Shown piece by piece: positions 1-12,178 of a stretch of DNA of 64,000 nucleotides. The stretch is from assembly GCF_003352385.1 (NCBI RefSeq), contig NZ_CP031243.1:598501-662500 (forward strand). Direction: 5' to 3'. Source of the stretch: Haemophilus haemolyticus (GTDB lineage: Bacteria > Pseudomonadota > Gammaproteobacteria > Enterobacterales > Pasteurellaceae). Under the pieces are notes generated by a model that was not told where the DNA came from, did no database searches, and saw nothing but the letters and a program-made list of their open reading frames with translations. Positions within the stretch are counted from its first letter, which is position 1. The number at the start of each line of letters is the position of its first letter. Position numbers and translations under genes: made by a program.

Positions 1-829
<829 letters not shown>

Positions 830-848
830 TTAAGTTAATTAAAACGGG

Positions 849-862
849 TTAGGCGAGCCTAA
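849..862. promoter_or_regulatory. Perfect palindrome in the eno leader
   Basis: TTAGGCGAGCCTAA is a 14-base perfect palindrome 35-48 bases before the eno ATG. It could be an operator or a small mRNA hairpin. I know of no regulator to assign to it. Confidence 0.3.
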
Positions 863-945
863 AACAGGCAATATGATAAAGCTATTTTGAGATTTTGTCT
901 TGTAAAAAATGCGTATGCTTTGATCTTTATCTATTTTTACAAAAT

Positions 946-988
946 AAAAGAGCGGTGAAAAAATTTGTCATTTCTCACCGCTCTTTTT
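946..988 (-). terminator. Rho-independent terminator of pyrG
   Basis: AAAGAGCGGTGA at 947-958 pairs with TCACCGCTCTTT at 975-986 across a 16-base loop, and a T-run follows on the minus strand. It lies just past the pyrG stop at 1005. The arms resemble a one-base-degenerate uptake sequence (AGAGCGGT for AGTGCGGT). Confidence 0.8.
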
Positions 989-1004
989 ACTCTAATTTAA
1001 TCCA

Positions 1005-2688
<1,684 letters not shown>

Positions 2689-2826
2689 CTTACAGACAAA
2701 ATCAACCAAAAGTGCGGTCAAAAATCGAAGATAACTAGCTATCAAAGACGGGACGGTAGTTTACCTGATTTGGTCAATGAACTCAATTAGAAAACCACAA
2801 TTAGCATGTAAAGCCTTGTTAGACTT

Positions 2827-3720
2827 CTATCCTCTAGGATGAAATCTTTCATGCAATCGTTTCAATCTCTCTTTTGCCACGTGAGTATAAATCTGTGTTG
2901 TGGATAAATCTGTATGCCCTAGCAACATTTGCACCACGCGTAAATCCGCACCGTGATTTACTAAATGGGTGGCAAAAGCATGGCGAAGAACGTGAGGGGA
3001 AAGTGCATCCGCATCAATATCCGCGAGAATGGCATAATGTTTTACACGATACCAGAAAGTTTGACGAGTCATTTGCTGTGCGCGCTGACTTGGAAACACA
3101 ACATCAGAACTCTGCCCATTTAAGAGAACAGGACGGCCATAAAGCATAAATTGACGAACCCAATAGGCAGCTTCTTCCCCCATTGGTACAATACGTTCCT
3201 TGTTCCCTTTACCAATCACTCGCACCACGCCTTGTTGCACGCTCATGTTTTCAATCGTAAGCGAAACTAACTCCGTTACACGAAGCCCAGTTGCATAAAG
3301 CAACTCTAACATTGCTTTATCGCGTAACTCCAAAGGTACGTCCACATCTGGCGTATTGAGCAAATCAGACACTTGTTGCTCAGTTAAATATTTTGGCAGG
3401 CGACTGGGTAATCTAGGCGAGCTTAGCACCGCACTTGGATCATCTACTCGATATTTTTCCCGATATAAATATTGGAAAAGTTTACGCATCGCACTTAACA
3501 TTCGCGCGGTGCTCGTGGCTTTGTAACCTTTCTCCAAACGTTCTCCTAGAAAACCTTGCAAATCAACAGCATCTAAAGTTTCCAAAGACAAGTCGTTTTT
3601 ATCCAACCAATCACAAAGTGCGGTTAAATCCAAACGATAAGATTGAACGGTATTTTCTGAAAGCCCTTTTTCAATCCAATATTCATTAAGAAACAAATCA
3701 ATAAGCGCAAGATTTTTCAT
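2827..3720 (-). CDS. xerD: Tyrosine recombinase XerD
   Basis: Site-specific recombinase acting with XerC at dif to resolve chromosome dimers during division. The 297 residues have an N-terminal SAM-like core-binding domain (about 5-90) and a C-terminal catalytic domain. The full catalytic set is visible: Arg147 (GLRVTELVSL), Lys171 (GKGNKERIVPMG), His243 and Arg246 (HVLRHAFATHLV), His269 (LLGHTDLSTTQIYTH) and nucleophile Tyr278. The spacing matches E. coli XerD (298 residues) with a one-residue offset, which favours XerD over XerC. ATG start at 3720. It lies downstream of the MFS gene with a 30-base gap. No dif-like site was seen in the window. Confidence 0.95.
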   Translation of the reverse strand: MKNLALIDLFLNEYWIEKGLSENTVQSYRLDLTALCDWLDKNDLSLETLDAVDLQGFLGERLEKGYKATSTARMLSAMRKLFQYLYREKYRVDDPSAVLSSPRLPSRLPKYLTEQQVSDLLNTPDVDVPLELRDKAMLELLYATGLRVTELVSLTIENMSVQQGVVRVIGKGNKERIVPMGEEAAYWVRQFMLYGRPVLLNGQSSDVVFPSQRAQQMTRQTFWYRVKHYAILADIDADALSPHVLRHAFATHLVNHGADLRVVQMLLGHTDLSTTQIYTHVAKERLKRLHERFHPRG

Positions 3721-3750
3721 ATTACTTTTCTACAAGGAAAGCGATGCGTC

Positions 3751-4917
3751 CTATTTATGCTGAACAATCAAAAAGGCATTTAACTTGCGTGGAATCACAA
3801 AAAATGCTGCTGAAGCGATGATACTCATAAATACAAATGTCATCGTTGGAGAAGTTGGATAAATCATGCCAGCAATCGCAGTGAAAATGGCAATGAGCAC
3901 ACCATTGGATAAACCATTATACAAACCTTGTAACTTCGCAATATGGCTTTGCGGCTGGGTGGTGATATAGCGAACAATTGCATAATGGCAAACGGCATAG
4001 GTTAAACTGTGCATAAGTTGCAATAAGAATATCAACCAAAAATCTTCAATATATCCCATTACAGCCCAGCGTCCAACGCAGGCAAACGCAGAAATATACA
4101 GTAGCACACTGATAGAAATATTTTGAAATAAGCGACGAGAAAAGAAAAATAATACAATTTCTGCTAATACGCCAATGCCCCAAAGTAAGCTAGTTTGAGA
4201 AACGGAGATCCCAATGCTTCTCCAATAAATTGTACTATAAACATAATAAGCCGCATGAGAGCCTTGAATCAGCCCTACTGCTATCATGACTCGTAATGTC
4301 ATCGGATTTTTCAGTAAAGCAATAAAACCAACATCATTTTGAACGCCATCTTCAGGTATTTCATCTTTTGGGGGAATGGTCGGTTTTAAAAGCTGAATGA
4401 TGGTATAGAAAGATAAAAGTGCGGTTAAAATCCACACGATATTTTGCTCGCCGACCCAGCCAATCATGCCACCAAACACCACTACGCCAAGAATAAAGGC
4501 AGAAGAGCCAATCAAACGTACTTTGCCGTAATCTAAGCCGATTTGGCGTTGCCAAGTGGATGCCAACGAATCCCCAATTGGCATTCCCGCTGAATTCACA
4601 GAAGCATACAAACCAATAGCAATAAACAACAACCAAAAATTATGAGCAACTAAACTCATAGCCGCCATAATAATGGCCGATGCTAACGCCAATAGACGTA
4701 AGGAACTAATAATATGATTGGCTTTTTTAATCAGCGATGAAAAAAATAATCCGCCCGCAAATCGGAAAATATAAGCACTCCCGATCACCAAACCAATCAT
4801 TTCTTCACCATATTGTTGAGATTTCAACCATGCGGGGAAAAACGGCAAAAATACGCCATAAGCGCAGTAGTAACCTAGAAAGCTCAGTGCGAGCCAATAA
4901 AAAGGACGAACTTGCAT
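3751..4917 (-). CDS. MFS transporter of the HcaT / PPP family
   Basis: Inner-membrane major-facilitator protein of about 388 residues with roughly 12 hydrophobic helices. The opening ([20 protein letters not shown]) and the early [15 protein letters not shown] stretch resemble E. coli HcaT, a putative 3-phenylpropionate permease; the substrate here is unknown. The frame stays open 13 codons further upstream into proC. I place the start at ATG 4917 because it overlaps the proC stop by one base (TGATG), a typical coupled junction. Probably cotranscribed with proC and perhaps xerD. An uptake sequence lies inside the gene at 4417. Confidence 0.85.
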   Translation of the reverse strand: MQVRPFYWLALSFLGYYCAYGVFLPFFPAWLKSQQYGEEMIGLVIGSAYIFRFAGGLFFSSLIKKANHIISSLRLLALASAIIMAAMSLVAHNFWLLFIAIGLYASVNSAGMPIGDSLASTWQRQIGLDYGKVRLIGSSAFILGVVVFGGMIGWVGEQNIVWILTALLSFYTIIQLLKPTIPPKDEIPEDGVQNDVGFIALLKNPMTLRVMIAVGLIQGSHAAYYVYSTIYWRSIGISVSQTSLLWGIGVLAEIVLFFFSRRLFQNISISVLLYISAFACVGRWAVMGYIEDFWLIFLLQLMHSLTYAVCHYAIVRYITTQPQSHIAKLQGLYNGLSNGVLIAIFTAIAGMIYPTSPTMTFVFMSIIASAAFFVIPRKLNAFLIVQHK

Positions 4918-5732
4918 CAGAATAAAGTTTCCATTTCTTGTGAACGAGACAAACAAGCTTGCATGGCTTGCTCTATTGTTTGATTAAAATGTTGAGCATC
5001 AAATACTGCTAACGCCGCCGCAGTGGTACCACCTTTCGAGGTAACATTTTCACGTAAAGTTGAAAGCGCAATTTGCGGATTTTCAGCCACCATTTTTGCT
5101 GCACCAAACATAGATTGCTGCACTAATTCACGCGCAGTTTTCTCATCAATATTCATTTTGATTAAGGCTTGCTGCATCGCTTCCAGCATTAAAAAGAAAT
5201 AAGCGGGGCTACTTCCTGACGCGGCAGTTACTGCGTGCATTTGACTTTCATCATCCACCCAAACCGTTCTTCCCACAGATCCCAATAAATCTTGTGCAAA
5301 AGTGCGGTGATTTTCACTCGTATTTTTCGGTGCAAATAACCCCGCCATACCTTCCCCCACCAATGCGGGCGTATTTGGCATGACGCGCACTATCGATTTT
5401 ATACTTGGAATTAATGCGTTCAAGCGTTCAGTTGAAATACCGGCGGCAATGGAAATTAACAATTTGTCGGAAAAATCCACCGCACTTAGTGGCGAACAAA
5501 CATCAGCCATCATTTGAGGTTTTACCGCAAGCAACACAACTTCCGCTTTGGTTGCACTTTCCACATTATTTTCTGAAGTTGCCACGCCAAGATTAGCAAA
5601 AAATGCTCTTTTTTCCTCATTCGGATCATTCACAATAATTTGCTCGGCAGGATAACCTTGTTTCAACAAGCCAAGAATAATAGCCTGCGCCATATTGCCG
5701 CCGCCAATAAAGGCAATCAATTTGTGTTGCAT
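4917..5732 (-). CDS. proC: Pyrroline-5-carboxylate reductase
   Basis: Last step of proline synthesis: NAD(P)H-dependent reduction of 1-pyrroline-5-carboxylate in the cytosol. The 271 residues open with the Rossmann nucleotide-binding loop ([12 protein letters not shown]) and contain the family signature around residues 220-240 ([17 protein letters not shown]). E. coli ProC has 269 residues. ATG start at 5732. It is divergent from rdgC, with 65 bases between the two starts, and is translationally coupled to the downstream MFS gene. Two uptake sequences lie inside (5300, 5479). Confidence 0.97.
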   Translation of the reverse strand: MQHKLIAFIGGGNMAQAIILGLLKQGYPAEQIIVNDPNEEKRAFFANLGVATSENNVESATKAEVVLLAVKPQMMADVCSPLSAVDFSDKLLISIAAGISTERLNALIPSIKSIVRVMPNTPALVGEGMAGLFAPKNTSENHRTFAQDLLGSVGRTVWVDDESQMHAVTAASGSSPAYFFLMLEAMQQALIKMNIDEKTARELVQQSMFGAAKMVAENPQIALSTLRENVTSKGGTTAAALAVFDAQHFNQTIEQAMQACLSRSQEMETLF

Positions 5733-5754
5733 CGTTTTTCCTACTTTTATGGGC

Positions 5755-5760
5755 TATAAT
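5755..5760 (+). promoter_or_regulatory. Probable -10 box for rdgC
   Basis: TATAAT on the plus strand lies 38-43 bases before the rdgC ATG, in the proC-rdgC divergent gap. No good -35 hexamer sits at 16-18 bases, so the promoter is only partly supported. Confidence 0.4.
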
Positions 5761-5797
5761 GCAACACATTCTACCCTATATTGAAGGAAGTGTTACG

Positions 5798-6706
5798 ATG
5801 TGGTTCAAAAATTTAATGACTTATAGGCTGACTAAACCGCTAGATTGGGATCTTACACAACTACAAACTCAACTAGAAGATTGTCAATTTCATCCTTGCG
5901 GCGCTCAAGATCAAAGTAAATTTGGCTGGTCTGCTCCATTAAGAGGTTCTGATTTACTCTATTTTTCTGTAGGAAAACAAATTCTATTAATCGCCAAAAA
6001 AGAAGAAAAAATCTTGCCGGCAAATGTAGTCAAACGTGAATTAGATGACCGCATTGAAAGCCTCGAACAAAAAGAAAATCGCAAACTTAAAAAGGTAGAA
6101 AAACAGACATTAAAAGATGATGTCGTGATGAATTTATTACCTCGTGCGTTTAGTAAAAATCAGCATACAGCGCTATGGATTGATACGGAAAATAATCTTG
6201 TTCATGTTGATGCCGCATCGAGTAAACGCGCGGAAGATGCGCTCGCATTACTGCGTAAATCCTTAGGATCGCTCCCTGTCGTGCCTTTAGCATTTGCTAA
6301 TGAACCCAGCACGATTTTAACGAATTGGATAGTTCAAGATAGCTTACCCCATTGGTTACTTGCATTAGAAGAAGCCGAGCTTCGTGGCAGCCAGGAAGAC
6401 AGCATTATTCGTTGTAAAAAACAACCCTTAGAAAATGAAGAAATTCTCGCCCTTCTGCAAGATGGCAAAAAAGTAGTAAGTAAATTAGCCTTAGAATGGG
6501 AGGATACCTTAACCTTCGTTTTTAACGAGGATTGCACCCTCAAACGTTTAAAATTTGCAGATAGTGTACGCGAAAAAAATGATGATATTCTGAAAGAAGA
6601 TTTTGCACATCGTTTCGATGCAGATTTTGTACTGATGACAGGTATTTTGGCTAAACTCACCGAAAATTTATTAGATGAATTTGGTGGCGAAAAAACTAGA
6701 CTGTAA
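5798..6706 (+). CDS. rdgC: Recombination-associated protein RdgC
   Basis: Ring-forming, non-specific DNA-binding protein known in gamma-proteobacteria to restrain RecA loading. 302 residues from ATG 5798 (MWFKNLMTYRLTKP), matching the 303 of E. coli RdgC. An upstream in-frame ATG at 5759 would add 13 residues absent from the family and overlaps the -10 box, while GAAGGAAG precedes 5798, so I use the later start. The protein is rich in Lys and Glu with a charged middle. It ends before a strong bidirectional terminator shared with srmB. Confidence 0.95.
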   Translation: MWFKNLMTYRLTKPLDWDLTQLQTQLEDCQFHPCGAQDQSKFGWSAPLRGSDLLYFSVGKQILLIAKKEEKILPANVVKRELDDRIESLEQKENRKLKKVEKQTLKDDVVMNLLPRAFSKNQHTALWIDTENNLVHVDAASSKRAEDALALLRKSLGSLPVVPLAFANEPSTILTNWIVQDSLPHWLLALEEAELRGSQEDSIIRCKKQPLENEEILALLQDGKKVVSKLALEWEDTLTFVFNEDCTLKRLKFADSVREKNDDILKEDFAHRFDADFVLMTGILAKLTENLLDEFGGEKTRL

Positions 6707-6778
6707 AATCATATTGCAAATTTACCGCACTTTTGCTTGAACAATGTTTGCCTAGACAGAGATTAAATCAAGCATAAA

Positions 6779-6815
6779 CAAGAGCCTTTCCCAAAATATG
6801 AGGAAAGGCTCTTTT
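6779..6815. terminator. Bidirectional terminator between rdgC and srmB
   Basis: AGAGCCTTTCC at 6781-6791 pairs with GGAAAGGCTCT at 6803-6813 around an 11-base loop, with A- and T-rich flanks on both sides. It can stop transcription from both convergent genes. An uptake sequence lies at 6724-6732. Confidence 0.8.
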
Positions 6816-6824
6816 ATCGTTAAA

Positions 6825-8150
6825 TTATTGTTCAATATTTGAGTTACTTGGCTTACGTCGTTTTCCGATATTTTTCGTATCCTTATGACGCAATTTCACT
6901 TTTTTCTTCGCCTCTGTTTTTTTCTTTTCTTCGCGTTTTTCTTTAATACGAGCCTTTTGTTTTTTGCTTACAGATTTCACTTCACCATCTTTTGGTGGCT
7001 TAGTGCGAGGTTCTAAACCTTCTAAAACGCGCGCCTTTAAAATTTCCTCGGTATAGCGTTTGATTTTACCTAGTAACTTGTAATCATGGGCTTCGACAAA
7101 AGAGACCGCCGTGCCTTTTTTACCTGCTCGCGCGGTACGTCCAATTCGATGCAAATAAGTATCCGCACTATACGGCAAATCAAAATTCATAACATGGCTT
7201 ACATCGTCAATATCAATACCACGCGCAGCCACATCGGTTGCAACCAATACCGTCACAATACCTGATTTCAATTTATCAATCGCATTATTACGTTGAGTTT
7301 GTGCCATTTCACCTTCTAAATACGCGGAACGAATGCCTCGTTTACGCAATGTTTCAGAAAGCTCACGCGCATCTTCACGACGACGAACAAACACAATTCC
7401 ACGGGTCACTTCTTCAGTTTCAATAAAACGCGCGAGCAATTTGATTTTGTGTTCATTGCTGTCTGCATGATAATACCATTGATTGATTTTTTTTCTTTCT
7501 CGACGGCTTGGTTCTGCATCTACTTTCACAGGATCATTCAACAAACGCTCCGCGAAATCGACCAACAACTCCCCTTCCAATGTCGCAGAAAACAACAGGG
7601 TTTGTTTTCGCCAACGGGTTTCAGCTGCAATTTTTTCCGCATCTTGTCCAAATCCCATTTGTAACATTCTATCGGCTTCATCAAAAATCAGTATTTCAAC
7701 GGAACGGCAATCAAAATTTTCTTCCTTAATGTATTGCAACAAACGACCAGGCGTTGCCACCACCAAATCTTGATTAGTGTTGAACACATCACCGTGATTT
7801 TGATACGCCACACCGCCTGTAATTGTCGCAATATTTAAATGGGTGAACTGCGCTAATTCTTCCGCTTGTTCAGCCACTTGCATTGCCAATTCACGGGTTG
7901 GCGTTAATACCAAAATACGCGGTGAGCCTGGTTTACGACGAGGATAATCCAATAAATGTTGTAGCGCAGGTAATAAAAAAGCAGCCGTTTTCCCTGTTCC
8001 CGTTGGTGCAGAGCCTAGTACATCACGCTCTTCCATTGCGGCAGGAATGGCTTCCATTTGAATAGCTGTTGGGCGGGAATAACCTTTTTTCTCAAGCGCC
8101 TTTAAAAGCTCAGGAGAAAGATCGAATTGTTCAAATTGGGATAAATTCAT
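6825..8150 (-). CDS. srmB: DEAD-box ATP-dependent RNA helicase SrmB
   Basis: RNA helicase that in E. coli acts early in 50S ribosome assembly. 441 residues against 444 in E. coli. Motifs in order: Q motif ([11 protein letters not shown]), motif I (APTGTGKT), Ia (PTRELA), Ib (TPGRLLQ), II (DEAD in IFDEADRM), III (SAT), then in RecA domain 2 ARGIDIDD and [10 protein letters not shown]. The tail from about residue 385 is very basic ([19 protein letters not shown]), a likely RNA-binding extension. The opening [19 protein letters not shown] is characteristic of SrmB rather than DeaD or RhlE. Divergent from trmN with an 80-base gap. Confidence 0.94.
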   Translation of the reverse strand: MNLSQFEQFDLSPELLKALEKKGYSRPTAIQMEAIPAAMEERDVLGSAPTGTGKTAAFLLPALQHLLDYPRRKPGSPRILVLTPTRELAMQVAEQAEELAQFTHLNIATITGGVAYQNHGDVFNTNQDLVVATPGRLLQYIKEENFDCRSVEILIFDEADRMLQMGFGQDAEKIAAETRWRKQTLLFSATLEGELLVDFAERLLNDPVKVDAEPSRRERKKINQWYYHADSNEHKIKLLARFIETEEVTRGIVFVRRREDARELSETLRKRGIRSAYLEGEMAQTQRNNAIDKLKSGIVTVLVATDVAARGIDIDDVSHVMNFDLPYSADTYLHRIGRTARAGKKGTAVSFVEAHDYKLLGKIKRYTEEILKARVLEGLEPRTKPPKDGEVKSVSKKQKARIKEKREEKKKTEAKKKVKLRHKDTKNIGKRRKPSNSNIEQ

Positions 8151-8230
8151 TATTGTGCGGTTCTTTGTTAAAATTGGCGCGAATTATACCCGAAAAGCAC
8201 CTAAAAGTGCGGCCAATTTACGAAAAATTT

Positions 8231-8929
8231 ATGAGCGGATTTACCTTTAAACAATTCCATATCAATCAAGATTCTTGTGCAATGAAAGTCGGCACTGATG
8301 GCATTTTGTTAGGTGCTTGGGCTGATGTAAAACATTGTAAAAATATTTTAGATATGGGCAGTGGCACTGGATTATTGGCTTTAATGTTGGCACAACGAAC
8401 AAAAGAAAACTGCCAAATTCAAGCAGTTGAGCTGGATCCCATTACAGCAAAACAAGCACAAGAAAACATCAATGATTCAATGTGGAAAAATCGCATCCAA
8501 CTTATTCAAACGGATATACAACATTTTTTACAAACCACTGAACAAACCTTTGATTTAATTGTAGCAAATCCACCTTATTTTGAACAAGGTATTGCTTGCA
8601 AAAATGAGGAAAGAGAATTGGCTCGTTATACCAAGCAAAGCCACTTAAATTGGTTAGAATGGGCTGCCACGCGCTTATCGGAAAATGGGAGAATAAGTTT
8701 TGTTTTGCCTTATGATGCGGGGGAAACGCTCATAAAATCCACAGCACTTTTTTGCATTAAACAGACGAATATCATTACTAAAGTGGGAAAAACGCCCCAA
8801 AGAATGCTACTTACCTTTGCCAAACAGCCCCAAGTTTTAATGCAAGATCAATTGGTGATTTATAATGAGGATAATCAATATACTGAAACGTTTATTGAAT
8901 TGACTAAAGACTTTTATTTGAAATTTTAA
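8231..8929 (+). CDS. trmN: tRNA1(Val) (adenine37-N6)-methyltransferase
   Basis: SAM-dependent methyltransferase (YfiC/TrmN6 family) modifying A37 of tRNA-Val. 232 residues from ATG 8231 ([20 protein letters not shown]). The SAM-binding loop is [14 protein letters not shown], and the N6-adenine catalytic motif NPPYF is present ([10 protein letters not shown]). The frame extends 54 codons upstream across the srmB start, but that part is unlike the family and would sit in the shared promoter gap, so I reject it. The order srmB-trmN matches other Pasteurellaceae. A one-mismatch uptake sequence (AAGTGCGGC) lies upstream near 8206. Confidence 0.94.
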   Translation: MSGFTFKQFHINQDSCAMKVGTDGILLGAWADVKHCKNILDMGSGTGLLALMLAQRTKENCQIQAVELDPITAKQAQENINDSMWKNRIQLIQTDIQHFLQTTEQTFDLIVANPPYFEQGIACKNEERELARYTKQSHLNWLEWAATRLSENGRISFVLPYDAGETLIKSTALFCIKQTNIITKVGKTPQRMLLTFAKQPQVLMQDQLVIYNEDNQYTETFIELTKDFYLKF

Positions 8930-8950
8930 AGGGGAGAAAATTCTCCCCTT
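8929..8950. terminator. Hairpin between trmN and the autotransporter
   Basis: AAGGGGAGAA at 8929-8938 pairs with TTCTCCCCTT at 8941-8950. The minus-strand side ends in TTTAAAATTT, so it is a likely terminator for the adhesin gene. It starts at the trmN stop codon. Confidence 0.7.
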
Positions 8951-8971
8951 GAACTGATAAAAAACGCTTAA

Positions 8972-11900
8972 TTACCATTCATAACCATAAGCAGCCCCAA
9001 CCATAACATCTTTCTTACCTGACATATTGGATGCTCCACTGAATTTAACAATATGTTTACCATTATCTGTCAAGCGAGAATATCCAACTGCTAAGGCTTG
9101 TTCTCCGCGATAATACGTGGTGGCAGTACTTATAGATGATCTACCTGAAGTATGTGGCTGAGGCAGCAAACCCATTGCCCCCGCAATAGCAACTCCTCGA
9201 CGTCCTCGACGATCAACTTCATCCATTCTATTGTTTAATTGATTAATTGAACGTGTATTATGTGCCACAGATTGATTGGTTTCATATAATTGTTGGCCAT
9301 TTACCGCCTCTTTTGATATTGCAGAAATCTCACCAGCAGCTACATTCACTACTTTATTTCCGCCATTATTTAAGCCGTTTTCAGTAATAGAAACAGTTTT
9401 GCTGCCTGTATTAATGGTTACGCCATTGGTATTCATAACTGTATTGCCAGTGTGGACTTCTTTAACATTAACGATGTCATTTAGTGTAAGGCTATTACCA
9501 TCTCTACCGTCTACGCCGTCTCTACCGTTTTGTCCATCTTTACCATCTCTGCCGTCTCTACCATTTTGCCCTTTCAAATCAGGATTAGCTTTAATGGCAT
9601 CGCTATCGAATTCCATAAATAGAACCTGATTATTATTTTGATCCTTTTGTAGCGATGCTTTTAAGCCATTGCCAAAAGAAAAACGAAGATTTGTTAAATT
9701 AAACGGTGTACCGAGTTGTGTGCCAATATTAAAGTTGGCACCACTACTACTTCCACCGTTATAAAATAACACTGGAGCAGTAGCTAAGGCTTTTAATTGT
9801 GCCACATTCACTGCATCAGTATCTTCTGAACCCGCAGCGACATTTGTGATTTGGCGAGTGATGCCTAAATCAGAATTACCCACAGATACTGCACCGGCAG
9901 AACTTCTCCAAGTGTTGGCATCATTGTAGTTGGCTTGAATCTCTGCTAGTGCCAATTTTTTAGCTGCAATGGCATTATCACGATTCTTACGCATCTTTTC
10001 CGTTGTTTCAGAAGCCTTATTACGAATATCTTCAGTTTTGCCATATAAACGGTCATATTCTGATACCTTTAAGATTTCATTATACGAAAAAATCTTCTCG
10101 TCTAATTCAATAATCTTTGCTCGTAAGTTGTTATAAGCCTCTAATTTCTCAGTTGATAGAACGGTAGTCATATCTTTTAGTAGCATTTCTGGTTTAGTCG
10201 CATTATATGCTGTAGATGCATAGCCTAATGGATCAAAACCAATAACATCGCTTTTTGTATTTGCTAAGGAGTTATCTCCTAGAGCTACTGTCGAATCAAA
10301 TGTAGCCATAGCACTTGGACCAAGTGCGACAGAATTAACGCCTGTTGTTTGAGCATTATCCCCCATAGCAATAGATTTTACGGCATTAGCTTGACTTTGA
10401 TAGCCCAATGCGATAGAGCTATTATAATTTGCTCGTGCTTCTTGCCCTTGAGCAATACTATATATTCCGTGTGAATAGGTATATAAACCAATAGCCATAC
10501 TGCCAAAGCCACGTGTACCATACGCAGTATTACGCCCCTGCTGATCAACTTGCGTGCCAATCGCAATAGAATAATGCCCCCAAGCCACTGATGTTGCACC
10601 TAATGCAGTTGAGTAAATTCCTATAGTTTTTGCACGGTCACCAACAGCAGTACTATAATCATCCACCGTTTCAGCATTAGTACCAATAGAAACAGATCTT
10701 GTTCCATTGGCAATAGATGCTGTGCCTAAAGCGACACCATAGTTTTTATAATCCATATTCGCTCTGGCAAGATTACCTAATGCAACAGAACCTACACCAC
10801 CAGTATAGGAATCATAACCAATAGCAGTAGCTGCTGAGTATAATTGAGAATCGTGTTTAATAGAATCATTTTTAGCTTTAGCACCAATAGCAATGGATAA
10901 TCCAACTTTTGACTGAGCACCATATCCAATAGCTATAGATTGTTCAGTTTGAGAACTTTCCTCAACCTTAGCTGCGGTACCAATAGCCAGACTATAATTT
11001 CCGCCAGCCTCAGCTGCAAAACCATTTGCTAATGCTTGCATTCCAGTTGCTTTTGCCTTATATCCTGTTGCGATGCTTGCATAGTTAGTTGCTTTTGATT
11101 CAGCACCGAGCGCGACAGAATATATGCCAGAAGCTAATGATTCATTACCAATCGCAACAGCTTGTCCACCAGTTGCGCCGAATGGGTTGGCTAACCCGAA
11201 ACGAGCTAATTCTGGATTATTTGGATATAACGTTTTTTGTTCATTAAGTTTATTACGTGCCTTCGCAAATTTTTGGGCAAAATCAATAAACTTGTTACGT
11301 TTATCTTCTTCAGGAATAAGTTGTGTTAATTTTGCATTATCTTGAATAAGTGTGGCTAAATTAGCCTCGCCCTGATTCGCATCCAATAATGATGTTAGAG
11401 TTGCTTCATCAGTAATATTATTTTTAATGGTTGTCTCATAATTAAGGAACATTCTAAGCTGATTTGGATCATCATAGAATTTCTTCATTTCATCTGTACT
11501 AGTATGCACACCAATCGCAATTGCTCGTTCTCCTACCGAATAAGCATCTGCACCGACTGCAACACCATACTGATCAGTTGCCTCCGCGTATGCACCTAAT
11601 GCGGTTGTATTAATACCAATGGCCTGAGAGTTTCTCCCCATCGCTATTGCATCAGTTTTTGTCGCTTTTGCGTTAAGTCCGATAGCTATCATATTTCCAT
11701 CTGGATCACCACCATCTTCATCATTTGCTTTTGCGTTAGCACCTATTGCTAATCCTTGATTACCTGTAGCTTCAGCATTTGGACCGATTGCCATTGCTGC
11801 ATGACCAGATACTTTTTGTGCATCAGCCCCCTGAGTATAACCATTAGCTTTAATTAATGTATCTAGTTTTGAAATGTGAGCATTCAGTTTATCAATGGTT

Positions 11901-12070
11901 TCTTGCATTTTTTGCAATTTTTGCTCTGTGGTTTCGGGAGTATCCGCCCACGCAGGCGCACTTAAAACAGAAAAAAGAGAAAGGGAAATAAGAGAAATTT
12001 TTGCACTAAAGTGCGGCTGATTTTTGCTGTGTTTTGCTAAATTATGGCTGGATGGTAGATTGTACATCAT
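8972..12070 (-). CDS. Trimeric autotransporter adhesin (YadA/Hia class) with collagen-like tract
   Basis: Type Vc secreted surface adhesin, 1032 residues. Visible parts: signal peptide with cleavage after AWA (42/43); short coiled coil (about 47-75); a long YadA-type head (about 88-613) with about 27 degenerate AIG/ALG-x-x-A repeats; an insertion at about 193-297 that lacks repeats and is rich in charged residues and Asn; a charged helical stalk (about 623-723); a neck near 725-761 (VGNSDLGITRQITNVAAGS...VNVAQLKAL); a nine-triplet Gly-X-Y tract (834-860); a second neck-like segment; and a C-terminal beta-barrel anchor ending in Tyr-Glu-Trp. AAGGAA precedes the double ATG. The gene sits between trmN and a YfiF-like gene. 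It contains no exact uptake sequence. It is not recognisably Hia, Hsf or HadA. Ligand unknown. Confidence 0.93.
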   Translation of the reverse strand: MMYNLPSSHNLAKHSKNQPHFSAKISLISLSLFSVLSAPAWADTPETTEQKLQKMQETIDKLNAHISKLDTLIKANGYTQGADAQKVSGHAAMAIGPNAEATGNQGLAIGANAKANDEDGGDPDGNMIAIGLNAKATKTDAIAMGRNSQAIGINTTALGAYAEATDQYGVAVGADAYSVGERAIAIGVHTSTDEMKKFYDDPNQLRMFLNYETTIKNNITDEATLTSLLDANQGEANLATLIQDNAKLTQLIPEEDKRNKFIDFAQKFAKARNKLNEQKTLYPNNPELARFGLANPFGATGGQAVAIGNESLASGIYSVALGAESKATNYASIATGYKAKATGMQALANGFAAEAGGNYSLAIGTAAKVEESSQTEQSIAIGYGAQSKVGLSIAIGAKAKNDSIKHDSQLYSAATAIGYDSYTGGVGSVALGNLARANMDYKNYGVALGTASIANGTRSVSIGTNAETVDDYSTAVGDRAKTIGIYSTALGATSVAWGHYSIAIGTQVDQQGRNTAYGTRGFGSMAIGLYTYSHGIYSIAQGQEARANYNSSIALGYQSQANAVKSIAMGDNAQTTGVNSVALGPSAMATFDSTVALGDNSLANTKSDVIGFDPLGYASTAYNATKPEMLLKDMTTVLSTEKLEAYNNLRAKIIELDEKIFSYNEILKVSEYDRLYGKTEDIRNKASETTEKMRKNRDNAIAAKKLALAEIQANYNDANTWRSSAGAVSVGNSDLGITRQITNVAAGSEDTDAVNVAQLKALATAPVLFYNGGSSSGANFNIGTQLGTPFNLTNLRFSFGNGLKASLQKDQNNNQVLFMEFDSDAIKANPDLKGQNGRDGRDGKDGQNGRDGVDGRDGNSLTLNDIVNVKEVHTGNTVMNTNGVTINTGSKTVSITENGLNNGGNKVVNVAAGEISAISKEAVNGQQLYETNQSVAHNTRSINQLNNRMDEVDRRGRRGVAIAGAMGLLPQPHTSGRSSISTATTYYRGEQALAVGYSRLTDNGKHIVKFSGASNMSGKKDVMVGAAYGYEW
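9491..9571 (-). repeat. Collagen-like Gly-X-Y tract inside the adhesin
   Basis: Twenty-seven codons encode nine perfect Gly-X-Y triplets, mostly GRD, GKD and GQN, at residues 834-860. At DNA level this is a degenerate 9-base tandem pattern (GGT AGA GAC-like). It lies between the stalk and the membrane-proximal neck, so it probably forms a short rigid trimeric rod. The repeat could change length by slipped pairing without losing frame. Confidence 0.85.
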
Positions 12071-12178
12071 AAGTTAATTCCTTTTTGTTATATTTGTTTA
12101 AAAAATTTCATGGATTCTTATAAAAAAGAAGGCGCGAATTTTACTTAAACGCTCAACAAAAAGCTATAAAATGAAGAC

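Noticed and set aside
2827..3720. Integrase of a mobile island
   Set aside because: All residues and the length match the housekeeping XerD; no att repeats or cargo are adjacent.
9276..9629. 117-residue plus-strand open frame opposite the adhesin, rich in Pro, Ser and Leu
   Set aside because: It is the antisense reading of the collagen-like and neck codons; no ribosome-binding site and no recognisable family.
8972..12178. Phase-variable simple repeat controlling the adhesin
   Set aside because: No tetranucleotide or homopolymer tract long enough for slippage was seen in the promoter or early codons.
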